From Anaerocolumna aminovalerica (lineage in GTDB: Bacteria > Bacillota > Clostridia > Lachnospirales > Lachnospiraceae): 64,000 bases of DNA. Positions 34,822 to 43,801 of this stretch are shown here, piece by piece (the first letter of the stretch is position 1; every line of letters begins with the position of its first letter). Below the pieces are notes generated by a model that saw nothing but the letters and a program-made list of their open reading frames with translations, ran no database searches and was not told where the DNA came from. The position numbers and the translations under genes were made by a program. The stretch spans positions 1 to 64,000 of the forward strand of contig NZ_FOWD01000008.1 in the NCBI RefSeq assembly GCF_900115365.1. Direction: 5' to 3'.

Positions 34822-35205
34822 TTATTCAGCCTTTACCGCAACAGCCTCAATTTCAAATAACCCGCCCATTGGAAGTGCAGCTACTTGCACACAGGAACGA
34901 GCAGGAGTTTCACCAGTAAAATATTCTCCATAGATTTTATTGATTTTAGCAAAATCCGCAATATCATTTAAGAATACGGTAGTCTTTACAACATTAGCTA
35001 ATGTTAAACCTGCTTCTTCTAAAATAGCCTTTAAGTTATTTAAAGCCTGTGTTGCTTGTGCTTCAACGCCTTCTGCCATTTTACCGGTAGCAGGGTCTAA
35101 TCCTAATTGACCGGAAGTATATAGGGTATCTCCTACCTGAACTGCATGAGAGTATGGTCCTACTGCTGCTGGTGCATTCTTTGCTGCTATAGTTGTTCTT
35201 TTCAT
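34822..35205 (-). CDS. ridA: RidA-family enamine/imine deaminase
   Basis: A 127-residue RidA (YjgF/UK114) protein. The typical blocks are PAAVGPYSHAVQVGDTLYTSGQLG (starting about residue 12), an Arg in GETPARSCVQVAALPMG (about 99-115, the conserved substrate Arg) and EIEAVA near the end. RidA hydrolyses reactive 2-aminoacrylate released by PLP dehydratases. Its stop/start junction with hyuA overlaps by 1 nt, so it is part of the purine operon. The likely job is to clear aminoacrylate made by the ammonia-lyase YgeX. Confidence 0.93.
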   Translation of the reverse strand: MKRTTIAAKNAPAAVGPYSHAVQVGDTLYTSGQLGLDPATGKMAEGVEAQATQALNNLKAILEEAGLTLANVVKTTVFLNDIADFAKINKIYGEYFTGETPARSCVQVAALPMGGLFEIEAVAVKAE

Positions 35206-36572
35206 TATAATGATCCTCTCTTTCTGGAAATGTATTTTCCTTGGTTTTCTTTTAATAATTTTCCGCCTTCAACAAGAAGCTGACCTCTTAAGAATACTTT
35301 CTCAGGTCTTCCTTTTATATTATACCCTTCGAAAGGTGCATAATCAACATTTTGCATTTGATTTGCTGCTGTTATTTTCCCTTGATATTCCGGATCCCAT
35401 ACTACAATATCAGCATCACTTCCGGCTTGTATGGTACCTTTTTTGGGATAAAGTCCATAAAGTTTAGCAGGATTTTCTGCCATTAACCTGCACATCTGAT
35501 TTAAAGATATTTTATCCTCTAACACTCCATAGGTATACACAACCGCTGCCCTGGTTTCAACACCTGGCATGCCGTTTGGAATCTTAGTATAATCATCTTT
35601 ACCCATTTCTTTTTGTTTCAGGGTAAAACTGCAATGATCTGTTGCAAGGGTATGGATTTTATCTTCTTTAAGGCCTTTCCATAAGCATTGACTATCTTCC
35701 TTGGTACGAAGGGGAGGAGAAATTACATACTTTGCACTTTCAAAGCCCGGCAGATAATATTTGCTTTCATCTAATAACAGATATTGAGGGCAGGTTTCAA
35801 TATAAACTTTCTGTCCCTGTTCTGCTGCTCTTTGAATAACTTCAAAACCTTCCTTAGTACTTAGATGTACTACTATAACAGGTACATCTACTAATTTTGC
35901 TATAGTTAAAAAACGATTTATAGCTTCTGCTTCAATACAAGAAGGTCTTGATACCGGATGGGCACTTGGTGAAAAATTACCTTCTTTTTTCTGTTCTGCA
36001 ATCAACTGGTCGATTAGTTCACCGTTTTCACAGTGTACACCCACAATACCGCCATATTCTTTGATTCTTTTTAATACTTCATATATTTCCCCATCTCTTA
36101 CTCTTGAAGAATAGGTCATATACAATTTAAAGGAAGTAATTCCTTCCTGGAACATATGAGGAACCTCTTCGCTGGTGTGTGGATTCCATTCAGATATTGC
36201 CATATGAAATCCATAATCACAGGAGGAACGATTGTCAGCTTTTTTATGCCAGTTATCCAGTCCTTCTTGTAACGTTTCTCCTTTATTCTGGGTAGCAAAG
36301 TCAATCACACAGGTGGTACCGCCTACTATTGCTGCCTTTGTACCTGTGTTAAAGTTATCTGCAGTTACGGTGCCGGACACCTCTAAATCAAAATGGGTAT
36401 GGGCATCAATAAAGCCTGGGAATACATACTTACCTGTTACGTCTATAACAGTAGCATCCTCTTCGGGAATCTTTTTTCCAACTTCTTTGATTATTTCATC
36501 TTCAATCAGCACATCTGCCTTCAAAGTATCTAATCCGGAGATTACCGTGCCGCCTTTTAATAAATACTTCAT
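35205..36572 (-). CDS. hyuA: Dihydropyrimidinase/hydantoinase HyuA-type
   Basis: A 455-residue cyclic amidohydrolase. Metal ligands: GFIDAHTHFDLE (His58, His60), the carbamylated Lys in SFKLYMTYS (about 149), His in VHCENGEL, VHLSTKEG, and Asp in LATDHCSF. The family opens hydantoin-like rings. In E. coli-type purine clusters (ygeW-X-Y-hyuA-yqeA) it works on a ring formed from urate breakdown. Same strand as ygfK and ssnA; it ends on ridA. A stem-loop leader lies just before the start. Confidence 0.93.
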   Translation of the reverse strand: MKYLLKGGTVISGLDTLKADVLIEDEIIKEVGKKIPEEDATVIDVTGKYVFPGFIDAHTHFDLEVSGTVTADNFNTGTKAAIVGGTTCVIDFATQNKGETLQEGLDNWHKKADNRSSCDYGFHMAISEWNPHTSEEVPHMFQEGITSFKLYMTYSSRVRDGEIYEVLKRIKEYGGIVGVHCENGELIDQLIAEQKKEGNFSPSAHPVSRPSCIEAEAINRFLTIAKLVDVPVIVVHLSTKEGFEVIQRAAEQGQKVYIETCPQYLLLDESKYYLPGFESAKYVISPPLRTKEDSQCLWKGLKEDKIHTLATDHCSFTLKQKEMGKDDYTKIPNGMPGVETRAAVVYTYGVLEDKISLNQMCRLMAENPAKLYGLYPKKGTIQAGSDADIVVWDPEYQGKITAANQMQNVDYAPFEGYNIKGRPEKVFLRGQLLVEGGKLLKENQGKYISRKRGSL

Positions 36573-36583
36573 CTTTATAACCA

Positions 36584-36635
36584 GCTCCTTTCAGAGTCTG
36601 GAGACTTTGTGCGTAGCACAAATCTCTGTTGAAAG
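36584..36635 (-). repeat. Stem-loop leader element before hyuA
   Basis: Minus-strand RNA: CTTTCA (36630-36635) can pair with TGAAAG (36588-36593), which continues into GGAGC. Inside is a hairpin TTTGTGC/GCACAAA (36606-36622). Same layout as the modA leader (22266-22318). Confidence 0.5.
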
Positions 36636-37110
36636 ATTTCTACTTTGAAAGAATTTCAACTTTTGAAAAAATTTCAACCTTGAAAGAATAAAAGTCTTTC
36701 AACCTTCCAGACATAATGCCGCTTGCGGCATCTCGAAAAATAGACGAAGAAGTTCGAAATGAGAATTCCAATGGATTCTCATTTTGGAGTTCTTCCAAGT
36801 GTGAAGAAGCTCTTCCTTCACACTTCTCTCCTTCCTGCACCTGTTTCTTGCGCATATTAAGTTTATACCAAGTATACCCCGGTATAAACTTTGTATGTGA
36901 AGATATTTTTTCTTCACATTTCCTGTGAAATGAATTAAGACTTACAAGAAATTCATTCTTTAGATGCCTTTGAGTCGGAGTAAAGGCTCCGACTCAATGA
37001 GGCAAGTTACTTAACCCATATTAAGTATAACTTGTAAATTTTAATTTGTTAATATGCAATCACAATTAAATTGCATACCTTTTTCATACACCGTTGAAAG
37101 GTTAACCTTT
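36596..37110. repeat. Dense array of about ten inverted repeats between hyuA and ygfK
   Basis: The 587-bp gap contains successive perfect or near-perfect hairpins: GTTGAAAGA/TCTTTCAAC (36628-36703) inside GTCTGG/CCAGAC (36596-36712); TGCCGC/GCGGCA (36717-36730); a long GAGAAT/ATTCTC stem (36770-36781 core); AAGTGTGAAG (36797-36824); AGTTTATACC/GGTATAAACT (36860-36890); ATGTGAAGA (36895-36919); AATGAATT (36929-36957); GAGTCGGAG/CTCCGACTC (36972-36995); AAGTTA (37004-37032); TATGCAAT (37053-37077); AAAGGTTAACCTTT (37096-37110). No gene is supported here. Confidence 0.75.
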
Positions 37111-37159
37111 ATTCCATCTTCCTTTACAACTAACAACTTCCTTATAATAATCACCAATC

Positions 37160-40147
37160 TTAGAACAGATAGCTGTAATCATTGTAAACAGCGGCGATGA
37201 ATTGTTCAATTCCGTCATATAGGCCGGTGTCCTTTAAGCCTTTTACAGTTGTTACTTTTCCGCCCAATCTAACTTGGAAAGTCAGACTGTCCTTATCTAC
37301 TAATACAAAACCTTCATTGGTGCTGTCCTCAAAATCAGCAGTATTATTAAATAAAGTAAATTTCTCTTTGTAAGGTGCACTATCATATGGACAGAAAGTT
37401 TCACAGTTGCCACATTCGTTACACATCTTATCAACATGAAGAATTTGCGCCAGTGCCATTCCAGGAACACGTATTGAGATATTGGCTCTGTTAGGACAGA
37501 CTTCCACGCAGTTTTCACATACGGAAGAACATCCTAAACAACGTCCTGAATCTTTGCCCTCTTCATCTGCTTTCTTAATAATACCTCTCTTAGCATATAA
37601 AGCTTCTATATCTAAGTCTGCTTCTATATCTTTTGCAACTTCTTTGCCAAGAATTCCTTCTGCTGCTTTTCTTGCATCACGAATTGCTTCTACTACTGTT
37701 GCCGGTCCATATAAGCCATCGCCTGCCACAAATACACCTTTTACATTAGTTTCAGCGGTTACAGGATCAACTACAGGATAACCTTTTTCATTTATAGTAA
37801 TATTGTTCTGTTTGTAGAAGTTAATATCTGCTTTCTCACCAACAGCTGCAATTACAGTATCAGCAGGAACTTTAACAATTTCATCTGTTTCTACCGGTTT
37901 ACGTCTGCCGGAAGCATCCGGATCACCAAGTATCATCTTGTGGCAAAGAAGCATTCCGTCTTCATGACGATATGGAGCAAGTAATTCTCTAAATTCAACT
38001 CCATCTTCTAAAGTAAGAATTAATTCTTCTTCGTCTGCCGGCATATAGCGTTTTGTTCTTCTATATACTAAAGATACTTTTTCAACACCCTCTGTTCTCT
38101 TAGCTGCTCTTGCAGTATCCATAGCCGTATTACCGCCACCGATAACAACTACATTTTTACCAAGATCTACATTGCCATCGGATTTCTTAAAGTCTTCTAA
38201 GAAAGCTAAAGCATTCATTGCTTCTCCTTCTTCCAACTTAAGCACTCCTGGCTTAGATGCACCAATTGCTAACACAATATTATCATATCCCATGTTCTTA
38301 ATTTCATCGATGGAAGTCACTTCAGAATTCACCTTAATTTCAACACCCATGATCTTTGCTAATTCAATATCATTTTGGATGGCTTCATCCGGAATTCTAA
38401 AGCCTGGGATAATGTGTCTGATGACACCGCCAAGTGTTTCTCTTTTCTCAAAGATAGTTACTTTCATACCGCTTCTTGCTAAGAAGAATGCAGTTGCTAA
38501 ACCAGCAGGTCCGCCACCGATAACAGCTGTCTTTCCTTCATAAGTTACAGCAGGTGCTTTTAATTCTTTCATAAGATCTTCAAAACCACCCTGTGCAGCT
38601 TCTAACTTCACGGAACGAATCTGAACGGATTCTTCATAGAAGTTACGAGTACACTTACTCATACAGTTATGAGCACAAATAGTACCTGTGATAAAAGGAA
38701 GTGGGTTCTTTTCTACAATAACCTTTAAAGCTTCCAGATATTTTCCTTCTCCGGCAAGTTTTAAATAGGAAGTAATGTCCTGATGTATTGGACATCCCTG
38801 CTTACAAGGAGCTTCAAAACAATCTAATAATGGAACTTGTCTTTCCATCTTACGGGATGGTAATGGTTTAATAGCTTTTGTATGGTTGGGATCTGTAATA
38901 GAATCCTTTTGTAATTTTTCAACTGCTTCGGGATTGATTCCGCTAAATGGCTTGTATTCTTCCTTGTCAAATATCTTAGCAATTTGAACCATTCTTTCGT
39001 ATCCGCCTGGTTTTAACACGGTAGTTGCTATAGTAATAGGCCAGATTCCTGACTCATAAATCTTATCGATATTGTGTACGTCTGCACCGCCGGAATAAGA
39101 TATTCTAAGCTTTCCGTCAAATTCTTTGGAAAGTTTTGCAGCCAGCGCAATGGATAAAGGATATAGAGAACGTCCTGACATGTACATTTCTTCACTTGGA
39201 AGTTCTCCTGCCTTAACATCTACAGGGAAAGTATTTGTAATTTTAACACCAAAGCTTAGTCCCTTTTCATCCGCTAAAGCCATTAATCTCTTTAACATAG
39301 GAATTGCATCTTCATATTGTAAATCATCTTTAAAGTGGAAATCACCAAATGCGATATAGTCATATCCCATATCATCCAGTGTTTTTCTTGCAAATTCATA
39401 ACCTAATAGGGTTGGATTACATTTAATAAAGGTATTTACATGTTTTTCGTTTATTAGATAGGAAGCAATCCGTTCAATCTCTTGTGGAGGACATCCATGA
39501 AGGGTTGATAAAGTAATGGAAGTACAGATGTTAGAAGTAATGGCATTCACATCTTCTTCCGTTATATTTTTAAATAAGTTAATATTATTTAATAAATATT
39601 CTTTGCATTCTTTAAAAATAGAAGTATCTTTTGCTTCTTTTAAACCTTCAATAAAGTCATCAATCTTCTTTGTTTTAATGCCTTCCAAATCATATCCTAC
39701 ACTCATGTTGAACATGAAGCCATCTGGAGAACCAAGTTTAAATTCTTTTGCAATTACTTTAATTGCAAACCATGCTTTTACATATTCGTCAAAAGCTTCC
39801 GGAACTCTAAGCTCTGTAGACCATTCACAGTTATAACACTCATCTTCTGCAGTAATACATGGTTTAGCAACAGGAAGATCTTCTCCGTCTAATACTTGTA
39901 CCGTTTTTAGTTCAAAGAAACGGCTTCCTGCGTAATAAGAAGCAACCAGGTTCTGTGCTAATTGTGTATGTGGTCCTGCTGCAGGGCCAAATGGAGTTTC
40001 TAATTTTTCATCAAATAAATCAAGATTACGTCCTTCTTTTGCAACATACGCTTTACGTACGCCAAAAACAGTATTTCTGTTTTTCTTTTCTTCTAAAATC
40101 CAATTCATTAATCTGTCAAATGGAATCGGTGTCATTCTATCGCTCAT
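37160..40147 (-). CDS. ygfK: YgfK, Fe-S flavoprotein reductase of the purine cluster
   Basis: A 995-residue multidomain protein. Residues 1-420 resemble a dihydroorotate/dihydropyrimidine-dehydrogenase barrel (TLHGCPPQEIERIASYLINE; GADVHNIDKIYESGIWPITI). From about 430 to 520 comes a GltD-like Fe-S domain (CKQGCPIHQDI, CAHNCMSKCTRN). Two dinucleotide-binding motifs follow (VIGGGPAGLATAFFLARSG; VVIGGGNTAMDTARAA), then two 4Fe-4S clusters at the C-terminus (CLGCSSVCENCVEVCPN; CNECGNCETFCPYD). Named a putative selenate reductase subunit in E. coli; work on gut purine clusters assigns it reduction of urate. Start ATG follows GAGG at about 8 nt. Confidence 0.93.
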   Translation of the reverse strand: MSDRMTPIPFDRLMNWILEEKKNRNTVFGVRKAYVAKEGRNLDLFDEKLETPFGPAAGPHTQLAQNLVASYYAGSRFFELKTVQVLDGEDLPVAKPCITAEDECYNCEWSTELRVPEAFDEYVKAWFAIKVIAKEFKLGSPDGFMFNMSVGYDLEGIKTKKIDDFIEGLKEAKDTSIFKECKEYLLNNINLFKNITEEDVNAITSNICTSITLSTLHGCPPQEIERIASYLINEKHVNTFIKCNPTLLGYEFARKTLDDMGYDYIAFGDFHFKDDLQYEDAIPMLKRLMALADEKGLSFGVKITNTFPVDVKAGELPSEEMYMSGRSLYPLSIALAAKLSKEFDGKLRISYSGGADVHNIDKIYESGIWPITIATTVLKPGGYERMVQIAKIFDKEEYKPFSGINPEAVEKLQKDSITDPNHTKAIKPLPSRKMERQVPLLDCFEAPCKQGCPIHQDITSYLKLAGEGKYLEALKVIVEKNPLPFITGTICAHNCMSKCTRNFYEESVQIRSVKLEAAQGGFEDLMKELKAPAVTYEGKTAVIGGGPAGLATAFFLARSGMKVTIFEKRETLGGVIRHIIPGFRIPDEAIQNDIELAKIMGVEIKVNSEVTSIDEIKNMGYDNIVLAIGASKPGVLKLEEGEAMNALAFLEDFKKSDGNVDLGKNVVVIGGGNTAMDTARAAKRTEGVEKVSLVYRRTKRYMPADEEELILTLEDGVEFRELLAPYRHEDGMLLCHKMILGDPDASGRRKPVETDEIVKVPADTVIAAVGEKADINFYKQNNITINEKGYPVVDPVTAETNVKGVFVAGDGLYGPATVVEAIRDARKAAEGILGKEVAKDIEADLDIEALYAKRGIIKKADEEGKDSGRCLGCSSVCENCVEVCPNRANISIRVPGMALAQILHVDKMCNECGNCETFCPYDSAPYKEKFTLFNNTADFEDSTNEGFVLVDKDSLTFQVRLGGKVTTVKGLKDTGLYDGIEQFIAAVYNDYSYLF

Positions 40148-40160
40148 AATAACCTCTATT

Positions 40161-40232
40161 CCGGTGCTTTAGCACCATTTTAATAATGAAGCAATTTATG
40201 CTCCGCACAAATTGCCGGTTGAAAAAGCTTGC
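40161..40232 (-). repeat. Dispersed stem-loop repeat, copy upstream of ygfK
   Basis: Forward hairpins: GGTGCT/AGCACC (40163-40176), GCAATTT/AAATTGC (40191-40215) and GGTTGAAAAA/TTTTTCAACC (40217-40243). The minus-strand sequence matches 49141-49211 over about 66 bp at roughly four-fifths identity by eye. It fills the ssnA-ygfK spacer. Confidence 0.7.
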
Positions 40233-40276
40233 TTTTTTCAACCTACCCTCGCTTCTAGCGTTTTAGCGCCATTTTA

Positions 40277-41608
40277 TTAAGCATTTATGCTATTCCAAAG
40301 CTTTTCTGCCTCTGCTCTTACATTATTAATTGCCTTTTCTTCATCAATAACAGTTAATATTCTGTCTTTCATAACTACTTTACCGTTGATCACTGTTGTA
40401 GTTACATGGTTACCGTTCATTCCAAATAGAATATGGCTGTTGCAGTTTGCTGCTGACATTGGTGTTACTGGATTATAGTCAGCAATAATTACGTCTGCTG
40501 CCGCTCCTTCTTTTAAGATACCAAGCGGTTTCTTAAAGTAACGGTTTGCAATGATTGCATTGTTCTTAAATAACATGGTAGGAACTTCTCCCCATGCTGC
40601 GTTTGCATCACATAAATGATGTTTGTGAAGTATATTGGCTACTTTATAGGATTCAATCATGTCATGGGTATAACCGTCTGTACCAAGTCCTGTTAATACA
40701 CCGTGTTTCATAATCTCCATAGTAGGAGGGCATCCACATGCATTTCCCATATTGGACTCTGGGTTATGAACTACCATAGTATCGGTTTCTTTTAATACAT
40801 CCATTTCATGCTGATTTACATAGATACAATGTGCTGCTAATGTTTTAGGCCCTAGTACATTCAGGTCCATTAAACGATCAATTACCCTCTTGCCATATTT
40901 CTTAAGAGAATCATATAAATCTTCAATACCTTCTGCTACGTGTATATGATATCCTACTTCCGCAGGTTTGTTTGCTGCGCAAAGTTCAAGAGTTTCGTCT
41001 GATAAAGTAAAGGATGCATGAAGTCCCATCATACCTGCTATCATATCAGAATCATCTGCCAAAGCATGTTTGATAAATGCAGCATTCTCTGCTACTGCCT
41101 CTTTCATCTTATCTTTTCCATCACGGTCGGATACTTCATAACATAAGCAAGTTCTGACACCAAGTTCTTTTGCTGCGTCTTCAATTGCAAATAAACTGTC
41201 TTTAATGTTGCCAAAGCTGGCATGATGGTCAAATACAGTAGTAACACCACTCTTGATACAATCAATATAAGTTGCCATAGCACTTTGTTTTGTCTGTTCC
41301 AGTGTCAGGTGACGGTCAATGGTCCACCACATACCATCTAAGATATCTAAAAATCCATTGGGATTATATCCTTTAATGGAAAGTCCTCTAGCCATAGCGC
41401 TGTAAATATGCTCATGGATATTGATAAAACCAGGCATGATTACACCGCCTTTAGCGTCGATATACTCTGCATCAGGATATTCTTTTCTTAAATCTTCTGT
41501 CTTGCCTACTTTTTTAATTAATTCTTTCTCAATAAGTACCGCTCCATTTTCTAAAAATGGATTTGCATCATCTCTTGTGATGACCCTACCGTTTCCAATA
41601 ATAAGCAT
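40277..41608 (-). CDS. ssnA: SsnA, aminohydrolase of the purine cluster
   Basis: About 443 residues, amidohydrolase family like guanine/cytosine deaminases. Metal motifs: FINIHEHIYSAMARG (His-x-His, about 60-74), GYHIHVAEG, AHCIYV and the Asp in GLGTDGYTHD. It probably hydrolyses the reduced purine ring made by YgfK. The start at 41608 has AGGAGG 7 nt upstream; the earlier start at 41650 would include that site. First gene of the ssnA-ygfK-hyuA-ridA strand. Confidence 0.92.
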   Translation of the reverse strand: MLIIGNGRVITRDDANPFLENGAVLIEKELIKKVGKTEDLRKEYPDAEYIDAKGGVIMPGFINIHEHIYSAMARGLSIKGYNPNGFLDILDGMWWTIDRHLTLEQTKQSAMATYIDCIKSGVTTVFDHHASFGNIKDSLFAIEDAAKELGVRTCLCYEVSDRDGKDKMKEAVAENAAFIKHALADDSDMIAGMMGLHASFTLSDETLELCAANKPAEVGYHIHVAEGIEDLYDSLKKYGKRVIDRLMDLNVLGPKTLAAHCIYVNQHEMDVLKETDTMVVHNPESNMGNACGCPPTMEIMKHGVLTGLGTDGYTHDMIESYKVANILHKHHLCDANAAWGEVPTMLFKNNAIIANRYFKKPLGILKEGAAADVIIADYNPVTPMSAANCNSHILFGMNGNHVTTTVINGKVVMKDRILTVIDEEKAINNVRAEAEKLWNSINA

Positions 41609-41700
41609 GACTAATCCTCCTTTTTTTATATGATTTACATTAAACCCCAATTTTCATGCTTGTAACAAGTCTACAAGATGGTTAAGGTAGCAATTATGAA

Positions 41701-41757
41701 CATATGCATAATTTAAATAGTTTTACGTAAAATAATTTTGGTCTATTATGCAATATG
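41701..41757. promoter_or_regulatory. Inverted repeat in the ssnA / YheO-regulator divergent region
   Basis: CATATGCATAAT (41701-41712) recurs inverted as ATTATGCAATATG (41745-41757) with one inserted base. The pair lies between the divergent genes and is a possible operator for the neighbouring regulator. The rest of 41609-41930 is AT-rich with no gene. Confidence 0.4.
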
Positions 41758-41860
41758 TATATAGTTTTTTCTATAGGTATAGTTTATCATCTCTATTTAT
41801 GAATTGCAATAGAAAAATACAAATTTTTTTAGTTTACCTAAATTTTTTTGTAAAAAACTA

Positions 41861-41888
41861 TTGAAATATATTTTTTTTGTGATATTAT
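41861..41888 (+). promoter_or_regulatory. Promoter of the YheO regulator / ygeX operon
   Basis: TTGAAA (41861-41866), 16-bp spacer, TATTAT (41883-41888), about 43 bp before the regulator ATG. Confidence 0.6.
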
Positions 41889-41930
41889 GAAATTAAGAAC
41901 ACCACCTATCGCGAAAGGAAAATCTTAATT

Positions 41931-42569
41931 ATGAACTATACACTGGACTATTTAACACAAATAGCACATGGCATCGCACAACAATTTGGCCAAAATTGTG
42001 AAGTTGTCATACATGATTTAGCTTCTATAGATTTGGAGAATACTGTAGTTTATATTGAGAACGGTCATGTTACAAAACGTAATATCGGTGATGGACCATC
42101 TCACGTGGTTTTAGAAGCATCACGTAAAGACACATCCCATTTAAAAGACCGTTATGGTTATTTGACACGTACCCAGGATGGTAGAATTTTAAAGTCATCA
42201 ACTATGTATATTCGTGGAGACGATAATAAAATCAGATACATATTCTCCATTAACTTTGACATAACCGCATTTTCAACTATTGATGGGGTTGTGAAATCAT
42301 TGATTTCCACAGAACCTGAAACTAAGGCTCCAGAGAGAATTACACAGAATGTAAATGACCTATTGGATGATCTAATAGAAGAATCTGTTGCTCTCATTGG
42401 AAAACCGGTTGCTCTTATGACAAAAGAGGAAAAAGTAACCGCCATTCAGTTTTTAAATGATGCAGGTGCTTTTCTGGTAACAAGATCTGGTGACAAAGTC
42501 TCCAAATACTTTGGAATCTCAAAGTACACACTATATAGTTATATAGATGTCAACAAAACAACAAAATAA
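41931..42569 (+). CDS. YheO-like PAS/HTH transcriptional regulator
   Basis: A 212-residue protein of the YheO type: an N-terminal PAS-like domain (CEVVIHDLASIDLENTVVYIENG, then MYIRGDDNKIRYIFSINFD) and a C-terminal HTH (FLVTRSGDKVSKYFGISKYTLYSYI, about 184-208). The ligand is unknown. It is first in the ygeX-ygeY-ygeW-yqeA strand and divergent from ssnA, so it most likely controls the purine genes. It takes the place of the sigma-54-type and XdhR-type regulators found in E. coli purine clusters. CGAAAGGA precedes the ATG. Confidence 0.88.
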   Translation: MNYTLDYLTQIAHGIAQQFGQNCEVVIHDLASIDLENTVVYIENGHVTKRNIGDGPSHVVLEASRKDTSHLKDRYGYLTRTQDGRILKSSTMYIRGDDNKIRYIFSINFDITAFSTIDGVVKSLISTEPETKAPERITQNVNDLLDDLIEESVALIGKPVALMTKEEKVTAIQFLNDAGAFLVTRSGDKVSKYFGISKYTLYSYIDVNKTTK

Positions 42570-42583
42570 GGAGGTCTTTTTCC

Positions 42584-43789
42584 ATGAAACCAATACAATG
42601 GGCAATTAACGAAATGCCTAAAACAGAAGATAGCCAGTTAAAAGTTATGGCTCTTGATGAAATTAAAAAAGCCAGAATTTTTCACGAAAGCTTTCCTCAA
42701 TACTCAACAACTCCATTAGCAAAGTTAGATAATATGGCTTCTTATTTAGGAGTAAAAGAACTTTTTGTAAAAGATGAATCTTATAGATTCGGTTTAAATG
42801 CATTTAAAGTTCTTGGCGGATCCTTTGCAATGGCTAAATACATTGCACAGCAGACAAATAAGGATGTATCAGAACTTCCTTATAATGTATTAACTTCTGA
42901 TAAGCTAAGAGAAGAATTTGGTCAGGCAACTTTCTTTACAGCTACAGATGGTAACCACGGCAGAGGTGTTGCATGGGCTGCAAACAAATTAAAACAAAAA
43001 GCAGTTGTTTATATGCCAAAGGGTTCCACTAAAACCAGATTTGACAATATTGCTAAAGAAAATGCAACTGTTACCATTGAAGAAGTTAATTATGACGAAT
43101 GTGTTCGTATGGCTGCTGCAGCTGCTGCAGAAACTCCACACGGCGTTGTGGTTCAAGATACCGCTTGGGATGGTTATGAAGAAATTCCTGCTTGGATTAT
43201 GCAAGGATATGGAACTATGGCTATGGAAGCAACAGAGCAGTTAAACGAAAACGGATGCGACAGACCGACTCACGTATTCGTTCAGGCTGGTGTAGGTTCT
43301 TTAGCAGGCGCTGTTACAGGTTATTTTGTAAACCGTTACCCTGAAAACCCTCCGAAAATTGTTGTTGCTGAAGCAGAAGCTGCTGCTTGTCTTTACAAAG
43401 GTGCTGCTGCAAAAGATGGTAAAATACGTATAGTTGAAGGGGATCTGGAAACAATTCAGGCCGGTTTAGCTTGTGGTGAACCAAATACTATTTCATGGGA
43501 TATACTTAAAAATCATGTTACAGCTTTCGTATCTTGCCCGGACTGGGTAGCAACAAAAGGTATGCGTTTGTTAGCTGCTCCATTTAAAGGAGACCCTCAG
43601 GTTATCTCCGGAGAATCCGGTGCTGTTCCAACTGGATTATTAGCTGCCATCATGCAGATGGATGAATATAAAGATTTAAGAGATTATTTACAATTAGACG
43701 AAAACTCAAAAGTTTTAGCCTTCTCAACTGAAGGAGATACTGATCCTGATAGATTCAAAGAAATCGTTTGGGATGGAAAAGAATATTAA
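42584..43789 (+). CDS. ygeX: Diaminopropionate ammonia-lyase
   Basis: A 401-residue PLP enzyme that splits 2,3-diaminopropionate to pyruvate and two ammonia. The Schiff-base Lys is Lys75 in LNAFKVLGGSFA; TATDGNHGRGVAWAA is the phosphate/substrate loop; GVGSLAGAVTGYF binds PLP phosphate. The codon pattern is strongly biased to a few codons, as in highly expressed genes. AAGGAGG lies before the ATG. It starts 14 bp after the regulator and is followed by ygeY after 12 bp. Its reaction releases 2-aminoacrylate, which the RidA protein of the same locus should remove. Confidence 0.95.
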   Translation: MKPIQWAINEMPKTEDSQLKVMALDEIKKARIFHESFPQYSTTPLAKLDNMASYLGVKELFVKDESYRFGLNAFKVLGGSFAMAKYIAQQTNKDVSELPYNVLTSDKLREEFGQATFFTATDGNHGRGVAWAANKLKQKAVVYMPKGSTKTRFDNIAKENATVTIEEVNYDECVRMAAAAAAETPHGVVVQDTAWDGYEEIPAWIMQGYGTMAMEATEQLNENGCDRPTHVFVQAGVGSLAGAVTGYFVNRYPENPPKIVVAEAEAAACLYKGAAAKDGKIRIVEGDLETIQAGLACGEPNTISWDILKNHVTAFVSCPDWVATKGMRLLAAPFKGDPQVISGESGAVPTGLLAAIMQMDEYKDLRDYLQLDENSKVLAFSTEGDTDPDRFKEIVWDGKEY

Positions 43790-43801
43790 GGAGGAAGAAA
43801 A

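Noticed and set aside
36640-36928. Several 70-codon frames in the hairpin array
   Set aside because: They simply read through the inverted repeats, have no ribosome sites and overlap each other on both strands.
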